A stretch of 64,000 nucleotides of DNA, taken from contig NZ_QEOP01000001.1 in assembly GCF_003097495.1 (NCBI RefSeq), positions 124,001-188,000 on the forward strand, read 5' to 3'. The position numbers were made by a program, and so were the translations under genes. Positions 29,703 through 39,307 of this stretch are shown in pieces; the first letter of the stretch is position 1, and each line of letters opens with the position of its first letter. The stretch comes from Amnibacterium flavum (GTDB lineage: Bacteria > Actinomycetota > Actinomycetes > Actinomycetales > Microbacteriaceae). The notes beneath the pieces are model-generated. The model made no database searches. It was not told the origin of the DNA and saw only the letters and a program-made list of their open reading frames with translations.

Positions 29703-29731
29703 CGTTTCTCGCAGCACTGTTCTTCTGTCAA
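29703..29731 (-). promoter_or_regulatory. Possible rpsJ promoter in the rpsJ upstream region
   Basis: A perfect -35 hexamer TTGACA on the minus strand (29731-29726) lies about 100 bases before rpsJ. The hexamer at 17-base spacing (GAAACG, 29708-29703) is a poor -10, so the assignment is tentative. The remaining 440 bases up to the next gene (29732-30170) contain no open frame I can support. I also see no clear terminator for the neighbouring RCC1 gene there. Confidence 0.3.
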
Positions 29732-30170
29732 TGGGCCGACCCGCTCCACCTGGGCACGCGTTCGCACACGTGTTCCCGGCGCACTCCTGAAGGAGGATCC
29801 GAGAGGATGGAGCCTGACGACAGCCCGCGCACCCGGTGCGGGGCTTCCTGTTCTTCTGCCTGCGGCCTAGCCCGTATCCCCCGCGAACGGAGTAGCTATG
29901 CACTGCCTGGCAGTGATCCTGCGCCGCGCGTGGAACACAACGGCCGGAATGTGGAACTAGAAGAGTTTGCCACACCCCCACCCACCGTGCAACCCGGGCG
30001 TGTCGCGGCTCGTCAGCTCGCAGAGCGCGGCTTGACGGCGCAACAGTCCGACGCTGCACACGCGAAGGGTCGACTCTCAGCTCGTGCCATCCGTTGCCCG
30101 TTTGACAGAGCCCGTGCGGACTGTCGGCCGAACGGGGCGGCGAGCCCCATTCGAGGTGGTTCGATCGTAC

Positions 30171-31937
30171 TCAGCGCTTCGCCAGAACCAAGGCAGCATT
30201 CGTCGGTACGGAGATGTCGGCCGTCGCAGCCCTGCCGTCACCGGCCTGATAGGTGCCGAACCCCCAGCAGGCGACACGTCCGTCGTTGAGTTGCGCACAG
30301 CCACCGTAGGGCTTGGTTTGAAGGGCCACGACGTTTCCATCGGCCAGTAGCCCTCCCACCATGGTCGGACTGGCGTAAGCTCCACCCGACTTGCCAGTGG
30401 CCAGCTCGACTACGTTCTGCGTGCCCCAGCAGAAGACACGTCCCTCATCCAGCAGGCACAGCCCCGAGAGGGTGGACGTCAAGGTCTCGAAGTGATCGTG
30501 GCCGGGAATACGCATCGGCGTCGGGCGAGATGTCGAAATCGGCTTGCCTGCAGCGTCGATCCCTCCCCCCGCTTCGCCCCAGCAGTACCGAGTGCCGCTC
30601 GCTCCGACGGCGCACAGTGTGGTCGCTCCATCCCCGTCCTCCAGCCTGACGAGCTTGTCGCCCTCAGGAACGAGGCTGAGATCAGCGGGCACGGGGGCGG
30701 AATAAGCCTTGCCGACTGTTCCGTCGCCGAGAAGGCCTCGCCGAGCCACATCGTCTCCCCAGCAATAGATGGACGATTCTCGAGTCAGGGCGCATATGCC
30801 TCCGGCACCGACCTCGACCTGCGTCACCTCGCGCGTCGCGAGATCGCCAGCGATGAGCCGCGGCGTCATCACGAACGTCTCGCCCGGGGTATACGGCCCG
30901 GCGAGCAGGTTCACGTTGTATCCCCAGCACCACACACGACCGGCAGCGTCAACGGCGCATTTCTTGTCCCCGTTGACGGACACATCAGCGACTCGCCCCA
31001 GATTCGCGGGCTTGCGCAACACCCCGTCCTTGGTGGTCTTGGTGGATGACCCGTCGCTGTACCCCACGCAGAACAGCTCCTGCTGCGTCGAGAGTATGCA
31101 GGTATCCGAAGGAGAGGTGGCCACTCGCGCAGGAACGACGCCCGCGGGAACGGCCAGCGTCTGCGGCGTGGGCTGCGATTGCTTCGCGGAGAAGCCTTCC
31201 GTGAACGTGCCGTCGCCCATACGTCCCCACGACGTAGATCCCCAGCACTTGACCGTATCGCTGGAATCGATGAGGCAGCTGCCGTGATCGCCCGCGCCAA
31301 GGTAGCTGGGTTGGAAGGATTCGACCGCTGACGGAAGCCTCGTGGGAGCACCGTTCTGAATGGCGTTGATGACGACATCGAAAGTCGCCTGGGCTCCCTG
31401 GAACTCGTTGCCGGAGTCGACGGAGAGCCAGACGCGGATCTCCACACGGGTCGTCCCACCGGCGGCGAGACCGCTCCCGGCGGTCTGGTAGGCGCCCGAT
31501 GTCGCGGCGATCGGCAGCGAGCCGAGGGTCTGCACCTGCCCGAGAGCGATGCCCTGCTCGCTGAAGAGCTGGAATCGGAAGTTCGCAAGCTTCTCGGCGG
31601 CGAGAGGCGCCTGTGCCTTCGGGTTCACGACCGAGAGGGTCCAGTCGAGGGGGAGACTGCCCGTGTTGCGGACATTGATCCACTCGGATCGTGCGCCACC
31701 CCCCGCCTGGCCGTCAGTCATGGGGTAGACCCCCGAGACGGCGACGGTGGTCTGGGCTGATGCACCTATCTCCCCGATGCTGAGCGTCGCGCCTGTGATC
31801 GAAGCGCGCGCGGAAGAGCTCGCGGTGAACCAGGCCCCGGAAGCGACTGTCCCAAAGCCGACCACGCCGAGAATCAGTGCCACGGCGCCAAGCGCCGCAA
31901 CTCCTGCGCGGGCTCCGCGCCTCGTCGTTCTTTCCAT
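30171..31937 (-). CDS. SipW-exported TasA-like/RCC1 protein, one 7-bladed propeller (no FN3 frame)
   Basis: Predicted surface protein of 588 residues. A basic N-terminus and hydrophobic stretch (about 12-33) end in the SipW-type motif SGAWFTA (34-38 = GAWFT). Residues 40-200 form a TasA/camelysin-like beta domain (LSIGEIG, YPMTDGQ, EWINVRNTGSLPLDW, the FQGAQATFDVVINAIQNG end). Seven RCC1 blades follow, each with a closing C-[WV]-G and a second cysteine 8-10 residues earlier. Unlike its paralogues it stops after the last blade and has no fibronectin return segment. ATG at 31937 has GGGGGGAACTGAC before it. It is monocistronic, with the TTCG-N5-CGAA site 137 bases upstream. Ligand unknown. Confidence 0.85.
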   Translation of the reverse strand: MERTTRRGARAGVAALGAVALILGVVGFGTVASGAWFTASSSARASITGATLSIGEIGASAQTTVAVSGVYPMTDGQAGGGARSEWINVRNTGSLPLDWTLSVVNPKAQAPLAAEKLANFRFQLFSEQGIALGQVQTLGSLPIAATSGAYQTAGSGLAAGGTTRVEIRVWLSVDSGNEFQGAQATFDVVINAIQNGAPTRLPSAVESFQPSYLGAGDHGSCLIDSSDTVKCWGSTSWGRMGDGTFTEGFSAKQSQPTPQTLAVPAGVVPARVATSPSDTCILSTQQELFCVGYSDGSSTKTTKDGVLRKPANLGRVADVSVNGDKKCAVDAAGRVWCWGYNVNLLAGPYTPGETFVMTPRLIAGDLATREVTQVEVGAGGICALTRESSIYCWGDDVARRGLLGDGTVGKAYSAPVPADLSLVPEGDKLVRLEDGDGATTLCAVGASGTRYCWGEAGGGIDAAGKPISTSRPTPMRIPGHDHFETLTSTLSGLCLLDEGRVFCWGTQNVVELATGKSGGAYASPTMVGGLLADGNVVALQTKPYGGCAQLNDGRVACWGFGTYQAGDGRAATADISVPTNAALVLAKR

Positions 31938-32025
31938 GTCAGTTCCCCCCGAGGTGACCTACGCCCCGCACTCGAAACCACTGAAATCGAATTAATGTGG
32001 TCCCGCGCGATATTCATGCAAAGAA

Positions 32026-32086
32026 ATTTTCCCATCCGTAGTCCGGCGGGCAAAATCTGCGCCTATCCGGATATTCGCCGGGCGAA
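32026..32086 (-). promoter_or_regulatory. Candidate promoter with TTCG-N5-CGAA operator (RCC1 gene at 30171-31937)
   Basis: The palindrome core is TTCGCCGGGCGAA (32074-32086), extended to ATTCGCCGGGCGAAT. Exactly 42 bases downstream on the minus strand is a -10-like GAAAAT (32031-32026). A TTTGCC at 17-base spacing is the -35 position. The gap is otherwise AT-rich for this genome. I see no good terminator for the gene ending at 32262 in this 324-base region. Confidence 0.55.
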
Positions 32087-32261
32087 TGCTGCTCTCCGAC
32101 GCCGCGAAGGCGACTTGGACTTATTCGCGACAGCGGAGCACCCGCGAACGGAGTCTCCATTCATGCGCTGTCAGCTCGTCGGCCAGCGCTCCCGCGATGA
32201 GGATGGGCGCGGCGCGAGCGTGGTTGCGCCTCCGAGACACTCAGCTCGCCGAGGCCTGCCC

Positions 32262-33950
32262 TCAGCTGCGTGCGGCGGTGATCGACGGGCTCACCCACGC
32301 GCTCCCGTAGTTGGGGATCTTGTAGGAGACGCGATACGAGTACTTGACCGAAGGGTCGAGGGAGCAGCCGGAGCTCGTCACGACCGCCTGCCCGGCACAG
32401 CCGGGTCCGAATGCGAGGAGGGGGGTGGGCGTCAGACTCGCCCTGTCAGTTACGGCGTACCCGTACATCTGTCCTTTGCCCCAACAGGCGATCGTCCCGG
32501 CATTGCTGACGGCGCAGCTGTCGGTGCCATCGACCATGAGACCGCGCAACGGCGCCGAGCCGATCAGGCCAGCCGAGTCGTCAACGGTTCCGATGGAAAG
32601 CTCCCGCCATCCCTGCCCCTGCCATCCGGTCCAGATCCCTCCGCTCGACCGGGGATACCGGGTAGTGGTGGCCGTGCCGACCAGCGCAGCCGTCCCCCAG
32701 CAGACGATCTGCGCGGATCGCGCCGCACAGGCGGTCGCGCTGCCGCCGCCCGAGACGGCGACGCGGGTGAAGTCGCCCCCGACCGGGATCTTCTGGGCCT
32801 GCGAATCCGACGGGAACTTGGATCCCGTGTCCGTCATCGAACTGAACCAGCAGGTCACCTCGCGGGCTGCGCCGACGATGGCGCAGAACGCCCCCTGGCC
32901 AGCAGCGATGCTCTGGACGCCCGTGATGGCTGCACCGTTGGCGTACATCATGGCGAACGGGGCGGGACGCGATTTGAGGGTTTGGTAGTAGGCGGCCTGC
33001 GCGCCCCAGCAGTAGACCCCGGCCGGCGTCACGGCGCAGGTGAGGTCGTTCGATGCCGCGATGGCGGTCGGCTGGTTCTGATAGAAGACTCGCGGAGCAG
33101 CCGGGTCCGTCGCCGATCGCGAGAGAACGATCGGCGTCGTGCTCTGCGTGGTCGAACCGGGTCCGAGCTGACCGTAGTAGCCGTACCCCCAGCACCAGAT
33201 CATCGACGCGTTGTCCAGAACGCACACGTGCGCTTTTCCGACCGCGATGTCGGCGACGCCCTGTCGCGCGAATGCACCCGTGGGGTCGACCACCTTGGCC
33301 GCGGTGAGCGGGCGGCTCGTCTTGGTTCCGTCGCCCAGCTGCCCGTAGCTGTTGTCCCCGCCGCAGTAGACGGCTGTCGCGGTCATACCGCAGTAGAAAT
33401 TGGACCCGGCGGAAAGTTTTGTCACGCCTGCCGGAAATCCGGACACCTCTGTCGGGCCGCCGGGGGCGGCTGCTCCGAACCGGTAGAAACGTCCCCCGAC
33501 CCTCACGACCCGTGTCGCGTCGACGCCGTTGCTCTCACTGATGAGATCGGCATTTCCGACGAGGCGGGACCAGACGTTCGCGGTGCTGCCCGTTGCACTG
33601 TCGACGAAGGTGCGATTCGGCCCCTGATAGATGGTCGTGGCGTCCCGGAAGTCCCCCGACGCCGAGCGTTCGACGGTGTATTGCGGTACCGCGTCGGCGG
33701 GCCATCCCGTCAGGTCGGGAGACGACCAGGAGAGCTCGGTGGACTGTCCGCCGGAGGCGCCTTTCGCGGCGATCGCGACGGCGGGCAGCGAGGCAGCAGC
33801 AGCGGTATTGGCTGAGGTCGAACCGCTGGCCGTGAAGTAGGCGCCCGTCGAAGGTATGGTCAGCGCGCCGAGCATCGCCAGCCCCGCCGCCGCGATGGCG
33901 ACGGCGCGATATGGCCACCGGATGGCGCGAAAACGCTTTCGAATCCGCAT
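32262..33950 (-). CDS. SipW-exported FN3-split RCC1 protein, one 7-bladed propeller
   Basis: 562 residues. The signal region ends PSTGAYFTA (GAYFT 36-40). There is no TasA-like domain: residues about 65-120 are the first half of a fibronectin-III-like fold (TELSWSSPDLTGW, YTVERSASGDF, YQGPNRTFVDS). Blades 1-7 follow, blade 1 (VVRVGGRFYRFG) without cysteines, the rest with C...C[W/G]G pairs. One blade reads CWFSS in place of CWG. The chain then returns to the fibronectin fold with C-x10-C-SL and KYSYRVSYKIPNYGSAWVSP. Strong GGGGGGAT ribosome site before the ATG. Monocistronic, with operator 122 bases upstream. Confidence 0.85.
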   Translation of the reverse strand: MRIRKRFRAIRWPYRAVAIAAAGLAMLGALTIPSTGAYFTASGSTSANTAAAASLPAVAIAAKGASGGQSTELSWSSPDLTGWPADAVPQYTVERSASGDFRDATTIYQGPNRTFVDSATGSTANVWSRLVGNADLISESNGVDATRVVRVGGRFYRFGAAAPGGPTEVSGFPAGVTKLSAGSNFYCGMTATAVYCGGDNSYGQLGDGTKTSRPLTAAKVVDPTGAFARQGVADIAVGKAHVCVLDNASMIWCWGYGYYGQLGPGSTTQSTTPIVLSRSATDPAAPRVFYQNQPTAIAASNDLTCAVTPAGVYCWGAQAAYYQTLKSRPAPFAMMYANGAAITGVQSIAAGQGAFCAIVGAAREVTCWFSSMTDTGSKFPSDSQAQKIPVGGDFTRVAVSGGGSATACAARSAQIVCWGTAALVGTATTTRYPRSSGGIWTGWQGQGWRELSIGTVDDSAGLIGSAPLRGLMVDGTDSCAVSNAGTIACWGKGQMYGYAVTDRASLTPTPLLAFGPGCAGQAVVTSSGCSLDPSVKYSYRVSYKIPNYGSAWVSPSITAARS

Positions 33951-34023
33951 TGTTCGTATCCCCCCGACCCATTCGACCCTGACCTTCGCCAGGCCAAAAG
34001 AAGTCGACTAAATGCGCATATCC

Positions 34024-34084
34024 AAGCTACGGCCGTCCACCAATTCCCGCATCTTGCTATATGCCCCGATATTCGCGTGACGAA
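34024..34084 (-). promoter_or_regulatory. Candidate promoter with TTCG-N5-CGAA operator (RCC1 gene at 32262-33950)
   Basis: Operator core TTCGCGTGACGAA at 34072-34084. A -10-like TAGCTT lies at 34029-34024, again 42 bases from the core. The -35 position (about 34047-34052) is a poor match, as expected for an activator-dependent promoter. Confidence 0.6.
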
Positions 34085-34218
34085 CATCGCTTGATCTGTT
34101 CGCGGATGTCACAGCTGCGGGTGGCCGGAGCCGGGGCGGTGAGCACGAGACCATCCAGAGAGGTCATTCGATGGTCGCCGCCCGGCCATCGGCGACAGCG
34201 GGGCCCTCGCCCAGACGG

Positions 34219-34254
34219 GAGGCGCATGCCCGGGTCATCCCGTGCATGCGCCTC
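34219..34254 (-). terminator. Hairpin after RCC1 gene 34275-36449
   Basis: Perfect 10-base arms GAGGCGCATG (34219-34228) and CATGCGCCTC (34245-34254), about 20 bases beyond the stop codon. No T-run follows. Confidence 0.6.
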
Positions 34255-34274
34255 GGACCGCCGTGCGGTGAAAC

Positions 34275-36449
34275 TCAGCTTCGGGTTGCGCGGACGAACG
34301 GACTCGTCCAACCCGAAACCCCTGCGACCGTGTAGCTGACGCGGTAGTAGTACGCACCGTCCGTGCGCAGCGAGCACCTGTTCGCGTCGATCTTGTTGGC
34401 AGTGCCGCAGGTCGTTGCGGTGTTGACGGTGCTGACCGTCTTGTCGCCGGCGACCCTCACCGCGGTGCCCGACTTGTTGTAGTCGGCAACTCCCCACTGA
34501 TTCGATCCCCAGCAGCTAACCGATCCGGCCGAGGTGAGCACGCAGGTGTCCCTGTTCTGGGCGACGAGCTGCGTCACCGACTGCGTGGCCAGGATTCCGC
34601 TCGTCAGCTTGGTCGGCGTGTTCTTGGTCTGGGCGCTCCCGAAGCCGAGCTCGCCCGACACGTCGGTCCCCCAGCAGTAGACGTTTCCCTCTTGGAGGGC
34701 GCACAGGCCCGATGCGGTGACGGCGATCTGCGAGATGTTGGTCAACGAGCCGGTGTCCACCTTCGTGGGCTTGCCGCCGAAGTCCTTCCAGCTGCCGAGC
34801 TTGCCCCAGCAGTACACGTTGCTCGCACCGGTCAGCGCACAGACGACGTTCTGTCCCCCCACGATGGATGAGATGCCCTGACCGGTCATCATGCTCGTGT
34901 CGACGAGGACGGGCGTTGTCGTTCCCTTCAGGTCGTACTCGGCCGGCAGTGTCGTCCGGACGCGCGGGTTCGTGACGGTTCCCGCACCGCCGTTGCCCAG
35001 CGAGCCGTTCAGGTTGGTGCCCCAGCAGGAGATGGTGTTGTCGGTTGCGGAGGCACAGGTCACCGAGACGGCCGAGGTGATGTGGCGAACGGTGCGCGTC
35101 GCGAGGGAACCGGTGCTCATATTGATCGGCACACCCTGATCGGAGAAGGAACCGATCGCTCCGTAGTGGGGGTGCCCCCAGCAGCCGACCTTTCCGCGGT
35201 TCGTCACGAAGCAGGTCCCGCCGTAAAGGTAGTTCTGCGTCAGTTCCGCCGCCGAGTCGTTCGAAAGCGGCGACGTGCGAGTCACCGACACCGGCCAAGG
35301 CTCGGTCGAAAGATTGCCGTTGCCCGAATACCCGCCGCGGCAGTGGATGCCGCCGTCGAGCACGATGCTGCACGCGTCGCCCCAATCGTCGACGGACGGC
35401 GTGCCCACGGCGTAGGTGTTGGCCAGAGTTCCCGTGAGGCGAACGGGCGCGGTCGGGCCCATCGACTGGTACCACACGCCAGGACCCCGTTCCACTCCGT
35501 TCGCCTTTCCCCAGCAGGAGACGCTGCTGTCGGCGAGACGCGCACAGGCCGTCGAGCCGCCCAGGGCGATCGACCGCGCCTCTGAGCCCATCAACACATT
35601 GCCGGGCTGTCCGTCGGGAAGCACGGGGGCTCCGTCGACGTCGTCCGATGCAGTGGTGCCGATTCCGGAGTAGACGACCGAGGATCCTGCGAAATCGGGG
35701 TTATCCGCCCGTTCGACGGTATAGGTCGGGGCGCCGGATATCCCCGAAGAGGCGAGGGCGGAGGACACGTCGGTCCACGACAGCGCGGTCGACGCACCCG
35801 CAGGCTGGCCGCTCTTGACCGCCGTGAGCGACTGCGCGATCGACGGGAATCCGCCGGCGCCGTTCTGGATGCCGTTGATGACGACGTTGAACGCGGCTCG
35901 GGCACCCTGGAACTCGTTCTGCGACTCGGCCGAGAGCCAGACGCGCAGCTCGACCTTCGTCTGTCCTCCGGCGGCGAGGGCGCTCCCCCGAGTCTGGAAG
36001 CCTGCCGGCATCACGGTGGCAGGCATGGCCCCGAGCGTGAGCGGAGCGGTGAGGGCGGTGCCGGCCTCGTCGTAGAGACGGAAGCGGAAGTTCGCGAGCT
36101 GAGCGGCGGTCAGCGGTGCTGTCGCCTGGGGGTTGACGATCGACATCGTCCAGTCCAGCGGAATGGTGCCGGTATTGCGCACCGTCACCCACTCCGACCG
36201 TGCTGACACGGCCGCTTGATCGTCGGTCATCGGGTACACATCGGCCACCGCGACCGTCTTCTGATCGCTGGTCTTGCCGATCTCGCCGATGGTCAGCAGC
36301 GCGCCGGTCACGCTCGCGGACGCCGACTTGGTGGCGGTGAACCACGCGCCCGAGGCGACGGTGCCGACACCGGCGATACCGGCGATGAGCGCCAGCGCTC
36401 CGATGATCGAGATCGCCCGGCGCGTGCGCCCGGCTGCGGTCTTCTGCAT
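34275..36449 (-). CDS. SipW-exported TasA-like + FN3-split RCC1 protein, one 7-bladed propeller
   Basis: 724 residues in four parts. (1) Signal with SGAWFTA (GAWFT 34-38). (2) TasA-like domain, about 40-200, with YPMTDDQAAVSARSEWVTVR and the NEFQGARAAFNVVINGIQNG end. (3) First half of a fibronectin-III fold (TALSWTDVSSA, YTVERADNPDF). (4) Seven RCC1 blades, all with paired cysteines (for example TCASATDNTISCWGTNLNGS), then C-x8-C-SL and the fibronectin return YYYRVSYTVAGVSGWTSP. AGGGGAC ribosome site. It stands alone between its own operator (36617) and hairpin (34219). It probably displays the propeller outside the cell. Confidence 0.87.
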   Translation of the reverse strand: MQKTAAGRTRRAISIIGALALIAGIAGVGTVASGAWFTATKSASASVTGALLTIGEIGKTSDQKTVAVADVYPMTDDQAAVSARSEWVTVRNTGTIPLDWTMSIVNPQATAPLTAAQLANFRFRLYDEAGTALTAPLTLGAMPATVMPAGFQTRGSALAAGGQTKVELRVWLSAESQNEFQGARAAFNVVINGIQNGAGGFPSIAQSLTAVKSGQPAGASTALSWTDVSSALASSGISGAPTYTVERADNPDFAGSSVVYSGIGTTASDDVDGAPVLPDGQPGNVLMGSEARSIALGGSTACARLADSSVSCWGKANGVERGPGVWYQSMGPTAPVRLTGTLANTYAVGTPSVDDWGDACSIVLDGGIHCRGGYSGNGNLSTEPWPVSVTRTSPLSNDSAAELTQNYLYGGTCFVTNRGKVGCWGHPHYGAIGSFSDQGVPINMSTGSLATRTVRHITSAVSVTCASATDNTISCWGTNLNGSLGNGGAGTVTNPRVRTTLPAEYDLKGTTTPVLVDTSMMTGQGISSIVGGQNVVCALTGASNVYCWGKLGSWKDFGGKPTKVDTGSLTNISQIAVTASGLCALQEGNVYCWGTDVSGELGFGSAQTKNTPTKLTSGILATQSVTQLVAQNRDTCVLTSAGSVSCWGSNQWGVADYNKSGTAVRVAGDKTVSTVNTATTCGTANKIDANRCSLRTDGAYYYRVSYTVAGVSGWTSPFVRATRS

Positions 36450-36567
36450 GGTGTGTCCCCTGTGGTTGGCCGGCCCTGCGGCTCGCGGCCCCTGGCCGGA
36501 TGTCGCAGTCGATGATCGGCTCGTAATTTCAAAGAGCCGGAATCATCCGCCGATATTGATTGAAACC

Positions 36568-36629
36568 ACGCTATCGACGGAATAAGTGCGAGGACAACTA
36601 ATGCAAGTGCGAGCTATTCGCCGTACGAA
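36568..36629 (-). promoter_or_regulatory. Candidate promoter with TTCG-N5-CGAA operator (RCC1 gene at 34275-36449)
   Basis: Operator core TTCGCCGTACGAA at 36617-36629 (ATTCG...CGAAT). A -10-like TAGCGT (36573-36568) lies 43 bases away and TTGTCC (36597-36592) is a fair -35 at 18-base spacing. Confidence 0.6.
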
Positions 36630-36664
36630 TATCGCTGACTCGATGAGCAATTTCGTCGCAAAAG

Positions 36665-36705
36665 AATCGAGGGGCGCGGCGGTTATCCCGTCGCACCCCT
36701 CGATT
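36665..36705 (-). terminator. Intrinsic terminator of RCC1 gene 36738-38963
   Basis: Arms AATCGAGGGG (36665-36674) and CCCCTCGATT (36696-36705). On the minus strand the stem is followed by TTCTTTTG, a partial U-tract. It sits 33 bases after the stop. Confidence 0.75.
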
Positions 36706-36737
36706 GAGCCGCCTCGTCCGCGGCGGCGTCACGCTGC

Positions 36738-38963
36738 TTACCGGCGGACGGCGGTGACCGTCTCGCTGGACCAGTCGGCGACGTCGGGCGTGGTGTAGCC
36801 CACCCGGTAGCTGTAGGCGACCTTGGGAGAGAGACCGCACGTGCTGTCGCTCAGCTTGGGCGCACCCGCCGCGCAGACCAGCGAGGTGCTCTGTCCGTCG
36901 AGGTTCGTGCCGGCGAGCTTGACCTGGACGGGGACGTTCGTCGTGCCCGCGCCGTTCACCTTGCCCTGACCATCGGTGCCGGTGTCGTCGTTGCCCATCT
37001 GGAACTGGTGCGACAGGCCCCAGCAGGCGACCGCGCCCGCAGCGTTGATCGCACAGGTGTGCGTCCAACCGGCGGCGACATCGGTGTAGGACGAGCCGTC
37101 CAGCGCCTTGTTCGTGTCGGTGATGGCGGCGGGCTTGTAGTTCGCGTCGTTGGTGTTTCCGCGGCCCAGCTGTCCTGCCCAGTCGTTGCCCCAGCAGTAG
37201 ACGGCCGACGCCTTGCCTGCGCAGGCGACGCTCGTGCCGAGCTCGAGGAAGTCGAATCCGGTCGCCGAGGTGGTGATCCGCGCCGGCGTGCTGGAGCTGT
37301 TCGTGCCGCCGTCGCCGAGCAGGCTGCGGTCGTTCAGACCCCAGCAGACCACGTTGGCAGCCGTCGTGGCGTTGGTGATCACGCAGGCGGTACCCGATGC
37401 GGTCGAGATCTGCGATGCGCCCACGAGCAGTCCGGCGGTGTCCTTCACGAGCACCGGGGTCGCCGAATCGGTCGACATCGCGGCGCCGAGCTGGCCCGAA
37501 CCGGCCTCGCCCCAGCACGCTGCGGACTTACCCGCAGCGGCGCTCGTCGGAGCGAGCACGCAGGCGAAGGAGCCGCCCGCCGAGATCTTCGCCGGAGTCG
37601 CGCCGAGCACGGCCGCGGGAGTCGAGCTGCCCGTACCGTTCACGACGACGGGCACGTTCGACGTGCTTCCCGCGGTGGAGGAGCCGAGCTGCTTGTGCGC
37701 GTTGTCACCCCAGCAGCCGACGGTCCCGTCCGAGGCGAGAGCGCAGGTGAAGTACTCCCCCGCGTCGACCTGGACGATGCGCTTGCCGGTGAAGACGCCG
37801 TTCGTGTCGGTCACGGCGACCGCGCCGTTCAGCGCGTCGTTCGTCGAGCCGTTTCCGAGCTGTCCCCGGCCGTTGAAGCCGGCGCAGTAGACCTGCCCTG
37901 TCTCGATGACGGCGCAGAAGTGATCGCGGCCGGCGGACATCTGGGTGACGGCACCCGGGAAGCCGGTGATCTCCTGCGCCTTGCCCGTCTGCAGCCAGTA
38001 GTTGCCCGCGGAGCGGAGGTCGGCCTTGTAGATGGAGCCCCAGGCGTAGACCTTGCCGCCGATGAGCGCGAAGGTGGCGTCCTGACGCGATGTCGCGGTG
38101 ATCTGCGACGCGTCGCGGTTCCCGGTCGGAGTGCCGGTGCCGACCGTGTCGTCCTTCGTGAGCAGCGGGCCGGTGTAGACGGTCGTCGCGTCGGAGAAGT
38201 CGCCGGTCGCGGAGCGCTGCACGGTGTAGGTCGGTGCGCTGGCGAATCCTCGGGCGGAGAGCTGCGCTCCGGCGTCGGACCACTCGATCCTGGTCGAGGC
38301 TCCCGAGGGGGTGCCGGTGCTGACGGGCGTGACCGTCAGAGCGCTGAGTCCGACGGGGAGGTTGACGGGCTGGGGCGCCTCCCCCTGCATGGCGTTGATG
38401 ACGATGTCGAAGGTCGACTTCGCGCCCTGGAACGCGTCGCCAGATTCGGGCGTGAGCCAGGCGCGGATGCCGATGCGCTGCGAGGCGCCTGCGGCGAGAC
38501 CCGTTCCCCAGAAGAGGTGGTCGCCCGCGACGGCGGTGGGGCCGAACGAGTCGAGGGTGCGGATGCCGGAGACCGGCTGGCCGGCCTCGTTGTAGAGCTG
38601 GACCTTGAAACCGGACAGCTGCGCCGCGGTGAGCGGGGCGACGGCCTTGGGGCCCGCAACCGAGATCGTCCAGTTGAGCGAGATCGTTCCGGTGTTGCGA
38701 ACCGTGACCCACTGCGACGGGGCCATCGTGGGCGCCTGAGCATCGGTCATGGGGAAGACGTCGGCGACGGTGATGGAGGTCTCATCGGACGCGCCGATGT
38801 TCCCGATCGAGAGCGTCGCGCCGGTGATGGTCGCGGTGGTGCTCGTCTTCGCCGTGAACCAGGCACCGGATGCGACGGTGCCGAATCCTGCCAGGCCGAC
38901 GATCAGCGCTGCCGCGCCGAGTACGGCGGCCCCGCGCTTCGTCGTGCGTGCGGACCAGGTCAT
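36738..38963 (-). CDS. SipW-exported TasA-like + FN3-split RCC1 protein, one 7-bladed propeller
   Basis: 741 residues. The frame is open to 39209, but MTWSARTTKRG at 38963 has GGGGGAGAGAAACTC before it and places GAWFT at 33-37, as in the paralogues; the longer form would run into the operator. TasA-like domain about 40-210 (LSIGNIGASDE, FPMTDAQAPTMAPSQWVTVR). The fibronectin first half ends at YTGPLLTKDDTVGTG. Blade 1 (FALIGGKVYAWGS) is cysteine-free; blades 2-7 have C...C[W/A]G. The return segment C-x9-C-GL then AYSYRVGYTTPDVADWSSE closes the fold. Confidence 0.87.
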   Translation of the reverse strand: MTWSARTTKRGAAVLGAAALIVGLAGFGTVASGAWFTAKTSTTATITGATLSIGNIGASDETSITVADVFPMTDAQAPTMAPSQWVTVRNTGTISLNWTISVAGPKAVAPLTAAQLSGFKVQLYNEAGQPVSGIRTLDSFGPTAVAGDHLFWGTGLAAGASQRIGIRAWLTPESGDAFQGAKSTFDIVINAMQGEAPQPVNLPVGLSALTVTPVSTGTPSGASTRIEWSDAGAQLSARGFASAPTYTVQRSATGDFSDATTVYTGPLLTKDDTVGTGTPTGNRDASQITATSRQDATFALIGGKVYAWGSIYKADLRSAGNYWLQTGKAQEITGFPGAVTQMSAGRDHFCAVIETGQVYCAGFNGRGQLGNGSTNDALNGAVAVTDTNGVFTGKRIVQVDAGEYFTCALASDGTVGCWGDNAHKQLGSSTAGSTSNVPVVVNGTGSSTPAAVLGATPAKISAGGSFACVLAPTSAAAGKSAACWGEAGSGQLGAAMSTDSATPVLVKDTAGLLVGASQISTASGTACVITNATTAANVVCWGLNDRSLLGDGGTNSSSTPARITTSATGFDFLELGTSVACAGKASAVYCWGNDWAGQLGRGNTNDANYKPAAITDTNKALDGSSYTDVAAGWTHTCAINAAGAVACWGLSHQFQMGNDDTGTDGQGKVNGAGTTNVPVQVKLAGTNLDGQSTSLVCAAGAPKLSDSTCGLSPKVAYSYRVGYTTPDVADWSSETVTAVRR

Positions 38964-39090
38964 GAGTTTCTCTCCCCCGAATAACTGCGACGACCCTGTC
39001 GGACGCGACCCCCCGGTCGTCATCCACGGTGCGTGTTCCGAATTCCCGGATGCGGGATATTCGTTCGCGGTCGCATGTGGTGCTCGGCAG

Positions 39091-39151
39091 AATCTATCGA
39101 TATGCAGGGCGATATCCCAGCGGGCGTGTGCCGCGCTATTCGCTCTGCGAA
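39091..39151 (-). promoter_or_regulatory. Candidate promoter with TTCG-N5-CGAA operator (RCC1 gene at 36738-38963)
   Basis: Operator core TTCGCTCTGCGAA at 39139-39151. TAGATT, a good -10 hexamer, lies at 39096-39091, 42 bases away. The -35 position (TGGGAT) is weak. Confidence 0.6.
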
Positions 39152-39238
39152 CAAGGCCTTTTTCCGGCGTGGTGAACGCCCGAAAACGCCGTCGTGCGCG
39201 GCCGTTCACCCCCTGCGACGAAGGGCGCGGCGAAGCTT

Positions 39239-39258
39239 CCGGCGGGATCCACCGCCGG
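39239..39258 (-). terminator. Hairpin after RCC1 gene 39308-41431
   Basis: Perfect 7-base arms CCGGCGG/CCGCCGG around a 6-base loop, 50 bases beyond the stop. Without a T-run it is only a modest terminator candidate. Confidence 0.45.
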
Positions 39259-39307
39259 GTCTCGACGTGACGCCCGGGCAGCCGTCAGCCCGACGCCGAA
39301 GGGTCAC

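Noticed and set aside
37008-38984. Long plus-strand open frames opposite the RCC1, mtlA and ptsI genes (also 11603-13201 and 13245-14933)
   Set aside because: Third-position GC bias in the minus-strand genes keeps the antisense frames open; the translations are Arg/Asp/Gly-rich with no recognisable domain or ribosome site.
38964-39209. 82-residue N-terminal extension of the RCC1 protein 36738-38963
   Set aside because: It would overlap the operator and promoter, has no ribosome site, and would put a long non-signal segment before the signal peptide. MTWSARTTK at 38963 matches the paralogues.
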